NCBI GenBank assembly: GCA_025353725.1
Contig: JANXOF010000065.1
Coordinates: 124,001 to 188,000, forward strand
Length of the DNA stretch: 64,000 nucleotides
From: Polyangiaceae bacterium
GTDB lineage: Bacteria; Myxococcota_A; Polyangia; Polyangiales; Polyangiaceae
Reading direction: 5' to 3'
Position numbers and translations under genes: made by a program. Positions 40,761-50,605 of this stretch are shown here, piece after piece. Numbering within the stretch: position 1 is the stretch's first letter; each line of letters opens with the position of its first letter. The notes under the pieces are model-generated. The model worked only from the letters and a program-made list of their open reading frames with translations. It made no database searches and was not told the DNA's origin.

Positions 40761-42365
40761 TCACGCTTCAATTTGTGGTCGCCGTTCCGTCATCACGCGC
40801 CCGCGTATGCCGAGCGCTCGAAGGGTGCGCACGTCGCGGTCCTGCGAGGCGCGCACGCGGATGCGGACAGCGTCAAGAACGACGTCTTCGACCGTTTTCG
40901 CTGGCTCGTCAGGCGCACGGTCAGCGCGAGCCGGCGAGTGACTGAAGTCGAACGCGGGAAGTGTCCACCGAACCTCGACGCGCCTTGACTTGAGCTTACG
41001 AACCTTTGCGGCGGCGAGCCCGTGGACGCCGAAGGCGGCAGGTGCCCACAGGTGAACGAGACTCGCTCTCTTTTTTCGGTCTTTTTCGCGCGTCAGGCGG
41101 TCGAGCACCACAGTGAGGTGCGCTTCGGCGTGGGCTCGCTCGCCGTCGATGCGCGGTGCAACCTCCACTCCGAACGACGCAAGATAATGACGAAACCTCT
41201 GTTCGCGCGCGGTGACGGACACGGGTAGGCGCGGCGCGAAGGGCGCGCGAGAGCGCATGGCCTCTGCCCGAAGGGAAAGGCCATCAAGATCGCCGCGTGG
41301 TACGTCCGCGAGTGCCCGCGGGTCGAGCGGCCGCAAATGTTCCGCTACGCGTAGCGCGAGCTCAGTTTCGTCGAACTCACACCTGTCGCTGTCGACCGTG
41401 CTAGCCGCGCTCGCCAGTGCGGCGGCAATTTTCGAAGCTTGCGCCGCACCCGCACCCGGCGCGAGCCACGTGCGGGTGCGCGAGGCAAACACGACGAGGC
41501 CTACCGCGTCGCCGTTCGCGAGGTGCTTGGCCGCGACGCGGCTTAGGTCGTCGATCGCCGTATCGAGCGGCGCTCGGCCGAGCGGCCCCGCCCAGAGCTC
41601 GACGGAGGCATCGAGCACGAGCCACGCAACGTCGCGATCCTCGCGCTCCATTTCCCGAACGAGGAGCTTTCCGCGTCGCGCGCTGGCCTTCCACGCGATG
41701 CGCTTGAAAGGGTCGCCAGGGACGTGTTCGCGGAGCTCCTTCAACGGCTCTCCGTCGCCCGCGAGTGAGGACGGTCGACCCGCTTCTGCACCGCGCCGTG
41801 CCCTACCGCCGCGCGCCGTTTGCACCATCGCAAAAAGCGATCGGGGCAGAACCTCGACGCCATGTGGGTTCGCGAACATCAGCGGCACTTCGTACAAGCC
41901 ATCGCCGCCGAGCGGCGTCCCGCGGACTTCGAGTGCGATTCCGTGAAGGCCCCATCGTCCCACGCGCTTTGCGCGTATCCGGACCTCGAACGTTACCCTC
42001 GACGCGGCCGGCAGCAGGAGCGTTGAGGGCGAGATGCTTACGTCGAGCATGCTGGAGGCCACGGCGCGGACGTGGAGGCCGCGTGCGTCGGCCTCTCCTC
42101 GGTTTCGCAGCTCAGCCTGCATGACGATTTCGCGACCGCACGTGGTGGTTGTCACACGCTGCGTTGTGCTCCAGACCATCTCGAAGCCGGAGCCGCGGAT
42201 GCGTGTCACGGCCACACGCGCGACGGATCGGCCCAGCGTCACGGCCAGAAGAATGCCGCCGCCGAAAGCGATCGCCGGGCCGAGCTTCGTCGCAATTCCA
42301 AAGGCGACCAGAGCGGCACCCGCGAGGGCGACTTGGAACGTCGCGCGCGTCGGATGGAGCTGCAT
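40761..42365 (-). CDS. DUF58-domain protein
   Basis: A 534-residue protein with two hydrophobic segments near the N terminus (FQVALAGAALVAFGIATKLG and IAFGGGILLAVTLG), then the DUF58 core: a beta-rich part, the hallmark EHVPGDPFKRIAWKASARRG with conserved Asp, and a vWA-like domain with WLVLDASVELW. DUF58 proteins act with MoxR ATPases, usually in chaperone-like assembly of metal-dependent or envelope proteins. It follows the MoxR gene by 30 nt. ATG start. Confidence 0.85.
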   Translation of the reverse strand: MQLHPTRATFQVALAGAALVAFGIATKLGPAIAFGGGILLAVTLGRSVARVAVTRIRGSGFEMVWSTTQRVTTTTCGREIVMQAELRNRGEADARGLHVRAVASSMLDVSISPSTLLLPAASRVTFEVRIRAKRVGRWGLHGIALEVRGTPLGGDGLYEVPLMFANPHGVEVLPRSLFAMVQTARGGRARRGAEAGRPSSLAGDGEPLKELREHVPGDPFKRIAWKASARRGKLLVREMEREDRDVAWLVLDASVELWAGPLGRAPLDTAIDDLSRVAAKHLANGDAVGLVVFASRTRTWLAPGAGAAQASKIAAALASAASTVDSDRCEFDETELALRVAEHLRPLDPRALADVPRGDLDGLSLRAEAMRSRAPFAPRLPVSVTAREQRFRHYLASFGVEVAPRIDGERAHAEAHLTVVLDRLTREKDRKKRASLVHLWAPAAFGVHGLAAAKVRKLKSRRVEVRWTLPAFDFSHSPARADRAPDEPAKTVEDVVLDAVRIRVRASQDRDVRTLRALGIRGRVMTERRPQIEA

Positions 42366-42395
42366 CGGTTCGAGGTCGCTTTCCGAGGAAGCGAA

Positions 42396-43424
42396 TCAGA
42401 CGGAGCGAACGCCGCGTCGGTAGCTTACTTTTGCGAGGGCCTCTTCGATGATGGCGTCGCGCTCGCGGGCGTCGCTGTCGACGTCTGGGACGAGCACGAG
42501 CCGGTGTGCCAGCACGGCCACGGCGACCGCGCGCATATCGTCCGGTACGACAAAGGTGCGGCTCGCGAGGACGGCGTGCGCCTTGCTGGCCTGCATGAGT
42601 CCAAGCGTCGCTCGCGGGCTTGCGCCGAGGGCGACCTTTGGGTGCGTGCGCGTAAAGCTCGTCAGCGATACGGCGTAGTCGTGGAGATCGTCGTCGACGT
42701 AAACGCGCATCGTCGTGTCCTGCAGGTACGCGACATCCGACGCGTTGAGTACGGCTACGAGCGTCGGAGGCGTCTTTCCGTGCGTCCGGAGCATCTGTGC
42801 CTCTTCGCGGGCGGTTGGGTAACCCATCACGACGCGAACAAGAAAGCGGTCAATCTGCGCCTCGGGAAGCGGATAGGTGCCTTCGAGGTCGATGGGGTTT
42901 TGCGTCGCGAGGACGAGGAAGGGAAGGGGAAGCTCGAACCTGTCACCCTCGATCGTGACTTGTCTTTCTTGCATCGCCTCGAGCAGTGCGGACTGCGTCT
43001 TCGCCGGCGCGCGATTGATCTCGTCGGCGAGCACGACGTTCGCAAAAATCGGTCCGGCACGGAGGCTGAACGTGCCGTCCCGCGGCGACAAGACGTAGGT
43101 TCCCGTAATGTCGGCGGGCAGCAAATCGGGCGTAAACTGGATACGACGCGACGAGCAACCGAGGGCCGTCGCGAACGCTTTTACGAGTGTCGTTTTGGCG
43201 ACACCGGGAACTCCTTCGAGCAGCACGTGACCACGCGCAAGCAGCGACACGAGGATCATCTCGAGCGCGCGCGCCGAACCTATGTACGTTTTTTGAACCT
43301 CGCGACGTACCTGTTCGATGCGCTCCTTCGCCGACGCAATCTCGTCCGCGGCGCTCGGTGACTCGGAGTTTTCAGCGCGATCGCTGGGGCCGGACGGCGA
43401 CACAAAAGGCTCCCGAGGCATCAT
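42396..43424 (-). CDS. MoxR-family AAA ATPase
   Basis: A 342-residue AAA+ ATPase. Walker A is LLEGVPGVAKTTLV, Walker B VVLADEINRAPAKTQSALL, sensor 1 FLVLATQNPIDLEG, and the arginine/DRFL region IDRFLVRVVMGYP follow in order. The first 25 residues are Ser/Pro-rich. It most likely works with the DUF58 protein as a chaperone. ATG at 43424 overlaps the DUF4350 stop (ATGA). Confidence 0.92.
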   Translation of the reverse strand: MMPREPFVSPSGPSDRAENSESPSAADEIASAKERIEQVRREVQKTYIGSARALEMILVSLLARGHVLLEGVPGVAKTTLVKAFATALGCSSRRIQFTPDLLPADITGTYVLSPRDGTFSLRAGPIFANVVLADEINRAPAKTQSALLEAMQERQVTIEGDRFELPLPFLVLATQNPIDLEGTYPLPEAQIDRFLVRVVMGYPTAREEAQMLRTHGKTPPTLVAVLNASDVAYLQDTTMRVYVDDDLHDYAVSLTSFTRTHPKVALGASPRATLGLMQASKAHAVLASRTFVVPDDMRAVAVAVLAHRLVLVPDVDSDARERDAIIEEALAKVSYRRGVRSV

Positions 43425-44923
43425 CGTCGCGCGTCGACCGACGCGTTGCCTGACACGCTTCCTGGAAGAGCGAGCCGCGCGTCCGCGGAAGTTTCGACAA
43501 GACGAGCCACTGTACGGGCGAGTGTCAGCACTTCGTGGTCGCGGATCGGCGTGACGGTTCCTCCGCTGCGCTGCGAAACAAGCATCGACTCAACGCTTAC
43601 CATGCGGAGCAGCACGCGGCGCAACGTGACCATGCCTTCACTGTCCAAAAGCCCGCGGCGCGAAACTTCTGCGAGGAGGTCGTTGGGCCCTGGCACGACG
43701 GCAAGCCCGAGCTGCGACGCGAGTTGTTCTTCGAGCGCGCTCTTCAGTTCCAGGACGGCCAGTAAGCGAGGCGTTTCCCGCGCTGCAAGGACTGCTGCGT
43801 GGCCTGCGATGCCGCCTTGAGCCACCGTCGGAAGGCTTCGGACAAAGCGCGGCGTGATGGGCTTGTGGAGTCGCCCGGCCCGCAGGCCCACCCAAACGAG
43901 GAGGCCGAGCCCAAGGATGCAAGCGAACACGTACGCGAGAGTGGGGGAGACACCCTCTCGTTTTGTCGCGTCCAAAGCGTCCCGCAGCTGCCTTATCGCA
44001 TCGGTCAAGGCAGAGGAGTTGCCGCCGAACGCCCCCCTTTGTTTTATGTCTCCCGCCGCGATGAAAAGTCTTCCACCACCCTTGCTCGACGCGTCGCGTT
44101 CGACCGTGTAGCGAATCACGCCACGAGCAAACGCTTGATTGCCGCCGTAGCGCAACATGGAGTTCATGACGATCGACGGATCGCCTACCGAAAGAAGTCG
44201 ACCTTCGCCGACGGCACCGGCCACCGCTACGGCGATCTCTCCTTCGGCGTGACCTAAGCCGTCGGTGCCACCCCGAATCTTGAGCACCGGCGACAGGTCG
44301 GGATGCGCGAGCCCGGTCGGGTGATTCGTGACGACGCGCGTGACGTCTTTCACGACGGGGTGTGCGCTTGCCGGCTCCGCGAGCGCGAACTGGGGATTCC
44401 CGCGGAGGAACTCAACGGGATGCGCGGGAATCGGAACGCGACTCATGGCGAAGTGCCAAAGCAGCGCGTCGCCGCGGCCGAAGTCATCGAACAGGGTGAC
44501 GCGGCCTCCCGCGCGCATGAATTTCGACAGCTCCTCGACATCGAGGTTCGTCTCGGGATGAAGGAGAAGGAGGCCGTCCTCAGGCTTGAGCTCTCGAAAG
44601 TCTATCTGCGCCGAGGCAACCACACGGTGTGAATCGAGCTCCGATCGGGCGAGACGGACCAGCTCTGCGCACCCCTCCCAATCGCTGTTCGCGAGGTCAA
44701 AAGGCGCCGCCTGACTACGCGTCACGGTGGCTTGAAGTCCAAGAAACAAGGCAAATACCGTGCATCTCCGAAGGGTTACGCCTACGAAAGCCCGTGGCCC
44801 AACAGGCGAACGCTTGACGCATGCCGTCAACCGACGGAGCCCGCATACGGCGCGACGGACGGCGCGTTGGACACGATTGTCGTGCGCGGGTTCCTTGCCC
44901 ATCTGTATCTTCAAATCTATCAC
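43421..44923 (-). CDS. DUF4350-domain membrane protein
   Basis: A 500-residue protein with a hydrophobic signal-like segment (TVFALFLGLQATVTRSQAA) around residues 55-73, a periplasmic region resembling the DUF4350 fold (LKPEDGLLLLHPETNLDVEE, GGRVTLFDDFGRGDALLWHF), and one membrane helix LAYVFACILGLGLLVWVGLR before a cytosolic tail. GTG at 44923 gives a 50-residue pre-signal region, so the real start is probably further in. It heads the DUF4350-MoxR-DUF58 operon. Function is unknown. Confidence 0.75.
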   Translation of the reverse strand: MIDLKIQMGKEPAHDNRVQRAVRRAVCGLRRLTACVKRSPVGPRAFVGVTLRRCTVFALFLGLQATVTRSQAAPFDLANSDWEGCAELVRLARSELDSHRVVASAQIDFRELKPEDGLLLLHPETNLDVEELSKFMRAGGRVTLFDDFGRGDALLWHFAMSRVPIPAHPVEFLRGNPQFALAEPASAHPVVKDVTRVVTNHPTGLAHPDLSPVLKIRGGTDGLGHAEGEIAVAVAGAVGEGRLLSVGDPSIVMNSMLRYGGNQAFARGVIRYTVERDASSKGGGRLFIAAGDIKQRGAFGGNSSALTDAIRQLRDALDATKREGVSPTLAYVFACILGLGLLVWVGLRAGRLHKPITPRFVRSLPTVAQGGIAGHAAVLAARETPRLLAVLELKSALEEQLASQLGLAVVPGPNDLLAEVSRRGLLDSEGMVTLRRVLLRMVSVESMLVSQRSGGTVTPIRDHEVLTLARTVARLVETSADARLALPGSVSGNASVDARR

Positions 44924-45109
44924 CGATGGCCGGCTCCACGATGAGTCGACTTACGGTGCGTGGAGCGTGGAGCGCATGGTGCGTTCCAGGCTCAACACTC
45001 CACACTTTTCGCGGCGACTTGACCCATCAGGTCGTATTGCTAGCCTCAACGGGAGAGCTGTTGGGGCTTAGCGAGTAGTGAACGTCAGCTTTCTCGTCGG
45101 GAGGAATCG

Positions 45110-45283
45110 ATGCTGCCTCCGTTTATCATTGAGCAGATCCGTCAGCGGGAAGAGCGAGAGAAAAGGCAGTACGAGCAGCCCCAGCTCGAACTCCCAATCT
45201 CGCCCTCTTCCGCGCCTCCTCCGTTGCCGCGGCGCGAGGAAAGCGAGGACGGTCAACGCGGGGTGTTCATCCTCGAGCTATAG
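45110..45283 (+). CDS. Small hypothetical protein, 57 residues
   Basis: A short gene supported by the ribosome-binding site GGGAGGAA just before ATG 45110. It encodes MLPPFIIEQIRQREEREKRQ, a helical charged N terminus, then a proline-rich middle and the hydrophobic end GVFILEL. Composition and layout resemble a short conserved myxobacterial-type protein, but I cannot name a family. The flanks (44924-45109 and 45284-45401) contain no better gene; a 45-codon frame at about 44941-45078 remains possible. Confidence 0.55.
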   Translation: MLPPFIIEQIRQREEREKRQYEQPQLELPISPSSAPPPLPRREESEDGQRGVFILEL

Positions 45284-45401
45284 GCGACCCTTTCGGTTCT
45301 CATCCTCATTGCATCGACGCCTTTTGTGCCGCTGCACCTGCGGCCGCGCTCGAGGTAACCTATTGCGTTCCGCGGACGTCGCACACTAGGCTGCGCGCCG
45401 A

Positions 45402-47375
45402 ATGGCCAGTCGAATCGCCAAACGGTCGCTACGACGGCCCTCGCTTGAGCCTGGCGCCCCTTCCGGGGTCGCGGCTACCCCGGCTTTCGTACGCCGCATA
45501 GGGTTCGGTTTCGCCGTCGCCGTGGCCTTGCTCAATTGCTACGCGACCGGCGACGGTACGCCACCGCCTCTACAAGATTTTTATTTCCCCGTCGGATTGC
45601 AGGTCTCCGCCGGAGGGTCCGTTCTTTACGCTGTCAATTCGGACTTCGACCTTCAGTACAACGGCGGCACTCTCCAGTCGTACGACCTTGCGCTGATTCG
45701 TCGCCACGCGCTCGACCTGATCACCGACCCCCGCAGCCCAAACGTCCCGATTCTTGACCGTGAAAGTCTCGAGCGAGACGCGAGCGGCTGCCCCGGTCGT
45801 TCGCTCGCACCGCTCGGGGAGACGTGCGCGCCCCCCGTCCGCTCGAGCTTCTACGCGCGTGATGCTGCGATTATCGGGGCACTCGCCACCGACCTTCTTC
45901 TCTCCGCGTCACCTTCGCGGCTCGCGACAGACGCTCCGCGACGACCGGATGAACCCTTGTCCTGCCCGACGCCCGCGAGCGGCACCGCGGCTCCCGGCTG
46001 CTTGCCTTTCGGCACACGCCGGATAGATCGACTTTTTTCACCTGTCCGAGGCAACGCTTCACTGACCTGGGCAAGCGTCGAGCGAGACGGCCCTGAGTCT
46101 GTCGCACCAAGCGACCCGGCCGCAGCGTACGGTCCGTTCATCATCCAGTGCGGTCGCGACAGCACGGGTCGTTGCGACGGTGCTCACGCTGCGGGCTCGA
46201 ACCCCGATGAACCAGGCAACACGCGGCACTTGAAGATGCCCGGCGAGCCCTTCGGCTTGGCCATCGGCGAGGACGGCACTTCGCTCATCGTCACCCACCA
46301 AAACGAGACGAAAACAAGCCTGTTTTCGACGGGACTCGATCGTCAGCAAAGCGAGGCATCGGCGGATCCCGGAGCGTCTTCCTCGTCGGCCGGGCCAGAG
46401 CAGGCGGGCGCGCGCGATGTGGCGCCGCCGCCCTCCCTTCAATTCGTGCTCGATGGCGTTCCGTTCGGCGGAATCGGTGCGGTTGCGGTTCCTCACGATC
46501 GAGACGCGGTCCGGACGGGCCTTCCGTTTCCTCGCAACGCGTTTTTGCAGAGCAGCCGTTCCTTCCCCGAGCTCAGCTTGCTTCGTCAATATCCGGACGA
46601 ATTCGGTGGCATAAGCTCGTCGCTTCGTCGACCTTTCCTCGACCGCGAGGCCGGTTATTCGGTCGCCATCGGCGCGAGCGGAAACGATTCGCGCGGCGTC
46701 GCCATCGACCCGACACCTCGTCTTTTGTGCAAATCAAAAGTGCAGCCTGCCGACGCTAGCAAAGGCCGCACGGCGTCGGACGTCGCGCGCGATGTGCTCG
46801 CGTGCGCGCGTCGACCCGCGCGTGTGTTTATGGCGAACCGTTCACCGGCTTCGCTGATCATCGGTGAGGTCGGCGGGGGCGGCCCGACGACGGCCTCGGG
46901 TCAGGCGAATGTCCCAGGTCAGGAGGCTGGCTTTGACACGTACGACCCGGATCGAATCTCAATACAGCGGATCGTCCCTCTCTCGGCCGGGCCGACGAGA
47001 GTGTTTCTTGCGCCCGTGGTGGAACGGGACGGCGCCTACGCTCTTCGCGTTTTTGTCGTGTGTTCCGACTCGGCCACCGTCTTTGTGTACGATCCAGATG
47101 CGGGGCAGATCGAGAACGTCATTCGTGTCGGACTTGGGCCCAATGCCATGGCGTTCGACCCGTTCACGTTCGAGGACGTTGCGGTGCACGCGCAAGTTCC
47201 TCTCGACCCTCGCGAGCCAGGTCGCAATCTAAGGCGTTTTCGCTTCGCCTACGTGGCAAGCTTCACGAACTCGTTCGTGCAGCTTATCGACCTGGACAAC
47301 GCTCAGGCTGACCGCGCCACGTTCGAGCGCATCGTTTTCACGCTCGGGCGCCCGGTCGCTCCGAAGGGGTCTTGA
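45402..47375 (+). CDS. Large propeller-like lipoprotein
   Basis: A 657-residue exported protein. The N terminus has a basic start and VAVALLNC, a likely lipobox. The body shows repeated short blocks such as FYFPVGLQVSAGGSVLYAVN, PFGLAIGEDGTSLIVTHQNE, RVFMANRSPASLIIG and VFVVCSDSATVFVYDPDAGQ, which look like YVTN/beta-propeller blades. It ends QLIDLDNAQADRATFERIV. Function is unknown; surface or periplasmic binding is possible. Its stop overlaps the next ATG by 4 nt (47372-47375), so the two are coupled. Confidence 0.7.
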   Translation: MASRIAKRSLRRPSLEPGAPSGVAATPAFVRRIGFGFAVAVALLNCYATGDGTPPPLQDFYFPVGLQVSAGGSVLYAVNSDFDLQYNGGTLQSYDLALIRRHALDLITDPRSPNVPILDRESLERDASGCPGRSLAPLGETCAPPVRSSFYARDAAIIGALATDLLLSASPSRLATDAPRRPDEPLSCPTPASGTAAPGCLPFGTRRIDRLFSPVRGNASLTWASVERDGPESVAPSDPAAAYGPFIIQCGRDSTGRCDGAHAAGSNPDEPGNTRHLKMPGEPFGLAIGEDGTSLIVTHQNETKTSLFSTGLDRQQSEASADPGASSSSAGPEQAGARDVAPPPSLQFVLDGVPFGGIGAVAVPHDRDAVRTGLPFPRNAFLQSSRSFPELSLLRQYPDEFGGISSSLRRPFLDREAGYSVAIGASGNDSRGVAIDPTPRLLCKSKVQPADASKGRTASDVARDVLACARRPARVFMANRSPASLIIGEVGGGGPTTASGQANVPGQEAGFDTYDPDRISIQRIVPLSAGPTRVFLAPVVERDGAYALRVFVVCSDSATVFVYDPDAGQIENVIRVGLGPNAMAFDPFTFEDVAVHAQVPLDPREPGRNLRRFRFAYVASFTNSFVQLIDLDNAQADRATFERIVFTLGRPVAPKGS

Positions 47376-50300
47376 TGGTGTCCGTGCCCTGCTCCACCGT
47401 CGGTTTCGTTTCTCGCCTGTGGCGCATGCGTCGCGCGGCTCGGTGCACGGTCGCCTTCGCGACCGTCCCGGTCGTCGTTTCGATGGCCGCCTCCGGCGCG
47501 TTCTTGGCGTGTTCGCAGACCCCGACGAGCGTTCCAGTGCGGACATTCGAGCGTGCGCAACGGATGGATGTAGCCTGCGTCCAGCTCTACGACGCCGTGC
47601 CCAACGGGTTTCTCGAGGCTCGTGAGCCACTCGGGAGACCACAAGGCGAGTGCGCTCCCGTGGCCCCGACGCTGGCGGGCGGCTCGTTTCAGAAGCAACT
47701 CTTCGCTCTCGTGACCCAAACGACGCGCGGCGAGCTCGCCGTCGTTGACCTGTCGGCGGGGACGCTCGTCGACCAAAGCCGCGCGATTCCCGGGGTCAAC
47801 TTTATTCCTGTGGGCGCGCTCCCGACCGACATTGCCACGGCGCCGGATGGGAAAATGGTGTTCGTGAGCTCTGCGGAGACGAACAAGCCCGCGATTTACG
47901 GGATCCCAACGCGCCGCATCCTTGGCGACACAGACGGTTTCCCGCACGATTCCGAGCCCGCATCGCTCGCCTCGTGGCCCGTCTGTGCGCTGCCCCAAAA
48001 CCCCGGATCCATCACGATCGTCCCGCGATCCAGTACGGCCGTGACCGGCGGCACAAGCGGGTCGTCGAACGCCGACCCGCCGGATTACGAAATCGTCGTC
48101 GTGCTCCCGGGGGACCGTCGTCACTCGGCGAAGGTTGTTGCGCTCGACCCGCGGCCCTTCGTGCGCGGCGGGCTACGACGCAAAGACGGCCAACCTGACT
48201 ACGGCAGCGACACGTCTGTTTCCGTCGGACCGGTCCTACAGCCGGGATCCCTCGCAGAGTGTCCGATCCTGTCGGCCGTCGAACTTGAAGGTGCGGAGGG
48301 GGTACCGACGTCGTTCGTGCCAGGCCAACGCTGGGACCGGGGCGTTCCGTATGTCGACGGTGGCGTTGACCTCTCGTGCAGCCGCCCGGCGAGCGCGGCG
48401 CGCTGTGCCGCTGCCCCCTGTTGCGGCGCCGAGGGTGGCTTGGAAACGGGTGAGGCGCCTGACGGCGGTGCGTGCGCGCCCGCCTTGGACTCCGGTCTCG
48501 ACGAAGAGGCCAAACGTGACGCAGGCTCGGTCCCGTTTGAGCTCGGTCCGCTTGACCCGCCGCGGCTCGTCTCGGTCGTCCGTGATGAGCAGACGCTCTA
48601 CATCGCGGACGAGGCGTTGCCGTTCATCCATGTGCTCGACATGTCGACACCCGGTCAGCCGCGAGAGCTTCCGCCACTGCTTGCGACCAGCGTGACGGAC
48701 CCGGGTCGTCGCGTGAAGGTTCAGTCGCTCGCAATTTCGCCGCCAACGCGCGATTATAAGCGCTTTCTTTACGCGGTTGACCAGAGCGACGGCTCGATCA
48801 TGGTCTATGACGTCAGCGCTCCGAATCTGGAGACGCGCGCACGCACGCCCGAACGGCGTCCTTTTCCGGAGCTTAATCCGTTTCAGCCGTCTGACCGAAT
48901 TGCGTTCAATTCGCCCGTCGTAGCCATTGCCTTTGCGCGGCACGATGTACCGCTTACCAAGGTGAACGGGTCACGCCTGCCGAGTGCGGCATCGGGGTTG
49001 CTTTGCAATCCGAACGCGAACGTCGACGCCAGCCCGCAAGCGGATCTCGGATTCTACTATCGCGCCGACTCCACGGACGTCGATCAGCTGATCGGCCCTC
49101 GTCGTCTACGCGGCGTCTTCGCGTTCGCCACGCTCGCGAACGGGCAGGTCATCACGATCAATGTCGACGACTGGGACGCCCCGTGCCGTCGCCCGGTCGA
49201 CATGAGTGCGGCGACCTCCGACGTTACCCCCGCGCAGCCACTCGCGTCGTCGGCGTCCGACCTCGACCCGTATCACGCGCCGATCACGGGAGCCCTATCG
49301 GTGACGAACGAGGGCTTTTTCCCGATGAGCGCTCCGCACTCACTGCGCTCCGAGGTCCTCGTGAGAGACGACGCGCGGACGGGAAATCTCCTTCCTCGCC
49401 TTCAGACAATCCCGACGGTCACGTCAAACGGAGTCCTCTTGCCGCAGACCGGCGCGGCCAATGGAAACACGCCACGGTTGTCGTTTCCGAACCTCGCCCG
49501 TGAGGTGCCCCAAGCTCACATCGACCAAGATTGGCGGATTACGTGGGAGGGCGTCGTGCCAGGGTTCGACGGCGCGTCGGGCGTTTTTGGGTCGAACGAC
49601 GACTACGCTTCGCTCGTTCTTTCCCAGCCGACCGGCCGCTTCTGCGCGAAAGGCGTCGAAGACTGGGCGCAGGGGACCGAGCGCGCGAGCAGGATCAAGA
49701 GTGCGCTCGTCGGGAGGGGCGTGGCTCCGCCTTCGGACCTGGGCCTGATTACCGATTATGTCCAATTGACGGAAGAGATCCTTCCGGAGGGCGACCCTTA
49801 TTGGGACGTCGCGCAAGCGTGTTGGGACCCCCAACTCGCGACCGGAAGTCAGCGCCAAAGTGCCTGTCAAAAGACGTTTGGCGCGGCGGCGGACCAGAAC
49901 ACTCAGCGCGATTTCCCCATTCTCGAGGCCTATGACGACAAGGTCGTCCTTGGGCGTTACTTCACGCGCGACCTCGCATCGCCCAATCCTAGTGGCCCAG
50001 TTGGAGCGAGCAGCCCTACGGTTCCGTCGCAGGTGGCTACAAAGCGGCGCGAGGTCGTGTACAAAGACCCGACCAACGCGCGCGACCTGAAGCTGGCTCA
50101 GTGCTGTTTCCATGGTCAGGCACGCTTCCGCGTGCGCACGGGGCAGCTTTGGTCTGTGGTCGGAACGGCCGTCAATGGAGGTTCGGGCGTGGGCTTTTTC
50201 AGCCACATGGCGGCTGACGCGGCGGGTCGCTGCGTGGCGTCCTGTGACTCACGCGAAGCTCTGCTCAACGGTCGTGCGCCGCTGTTGCCGAATGGGATTA

Positions 50301-50593
50301 CCTCTGTCGAGCGAAACAGCGTGCTCGGCGTGCGCAACCCGATGCTCAGCTTCTTCCTCACGAGCGGGACGAGCGGGTCGGTTCCGCTTCGTGACACGCA
50401 GTATGCGTTCGCGACCGGCGGCCAGTTTCGAGCGCTCTCCGTGGCCATCGGCGGAGCGTCGGCTTCGGTCAACCCGCAATCGATGCGCTACATCGAAGCG
50501 CTCGGTCAAATCGCCGTAGTCGACGCGGCGTCGCAAGGACTTGTGCTGATCGATCTCCGCACCGTGACGGTTGCGCGCGCTCCTTACTTCTGA
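47372..50593 (+). CDS. Very large propeller-like lipoprotein
   Basis: A 1073-residue protein with a lipobox GAFLAC after a hydrophobic start, then propeller-like blades (VVDLSAGTLVDQSRAIPGVN, ALPTDIATAPDGKMVFVSSA, VVRDEQTLYIADEALPFIHV), a Cys-rich, Asp/Gly-rich loop near residue 340, and RYIEALGQIAVVDAASQGLV near the end. Cys residues occur mostly in pairs (CGAEGG context, CCFHGQ). It follows the upstream lipoprotein by a 4-nt overlap and precedes mutS by 12 nt. Family is unknown. The pair may form one surface complex. Confidence 0.7.
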   Translation: MMVSVPCSTVGFVSRLWRMRRAARCTVAFATVPVVVSMAASGAFLACSQTPTSVPVRTFERAQRMDVACVQLYDAVPNGFLEAREPLGRPQGECAPVAPTLAGGSFQKQLFALVTQTTRGELAVVDLSAGTLVDQSRAIPGVNFIPVGALPTDIATAPDGKMVFVSSAETNKPAIYGIPTRRILGDTDGFPHDSEPASLASWPVCALPQNPGSITIVPRSSTAVTGGTSGSSNADPPDYEIVVVLPGDRRHSAKVVALDPRPFVRGGLRRKDGQPDYGSDTSVSVGPVLQPGSLAECPILSAVELEGAEGVPTSFVPGQRWDRGVPYVDGGVDLSCSRPASAARCAAAPCCGAEGGLETGEAPDGGACAPALDSGLDEEAKRDAGSVPFELGPLDPPRLVSVVRDEQTLYIADEALPFIHVLDMSTPGQPRELPPLLATSVTDPGRRVKVQSLAISPPTRDYKRFLYAVDQSDGSIMVYDVSAPNLETRARTPERRPFPELNPFQPSDRIAFNSPVVAIAFARHDVPLTKVNGSRLPSAASGLLCNPNANVDASPQADLGFYYRADSTDVDQLIGPRRLRGVFAFATLANGQVITINVDDWDAPCRRPVDMSAATSDVTPAQPLASSASDLDPYHAPITGALSVTNEGFFPMSAPHSLRSEVLVRDDARTGNLLPRLQTIPTVTSNGVLLPQTGAANGNTPRLSFPNLAREVPQAHIDQDWRITWEGVVPGFDGASGVFGSNDDYASLVLSQPTGRFCAKGVEDWAQGTERASRIKSALVGRGVAPPSDLGLITDYVQLTEEILPEGDPYWDVAQACWDPQLATGSQRQSACQKTFGAAADQNTQRDFPILEAYDDKVVLGRYFTRDLASPNPSGPVGASSPTVPSQVATKRREVVYKDPTNARDLKLAQCCFHGQARFRVRTGQLWSVVGTAVNGGSGVGFFSHMAADAAGRCVASCDSREALLNGRAPLLPNGITSVERNSVLGVRNPMLSFFLTSGTSGSVPLRDTQYAFATGGQFRALSVAIGGASASVNPQSMRYIEALGQIAVVDAASQGLVLIDLRTVTVARAPYF

Positions 50594-50605
50594 CAGACCG
50601 CAGCC

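Noticed and set aside
42072-43361. 429-codon plus-strand frame
   Set aside because: It is the antisense shadow of the MoxR and DUF58 genes, with His/Arg-rich composition.
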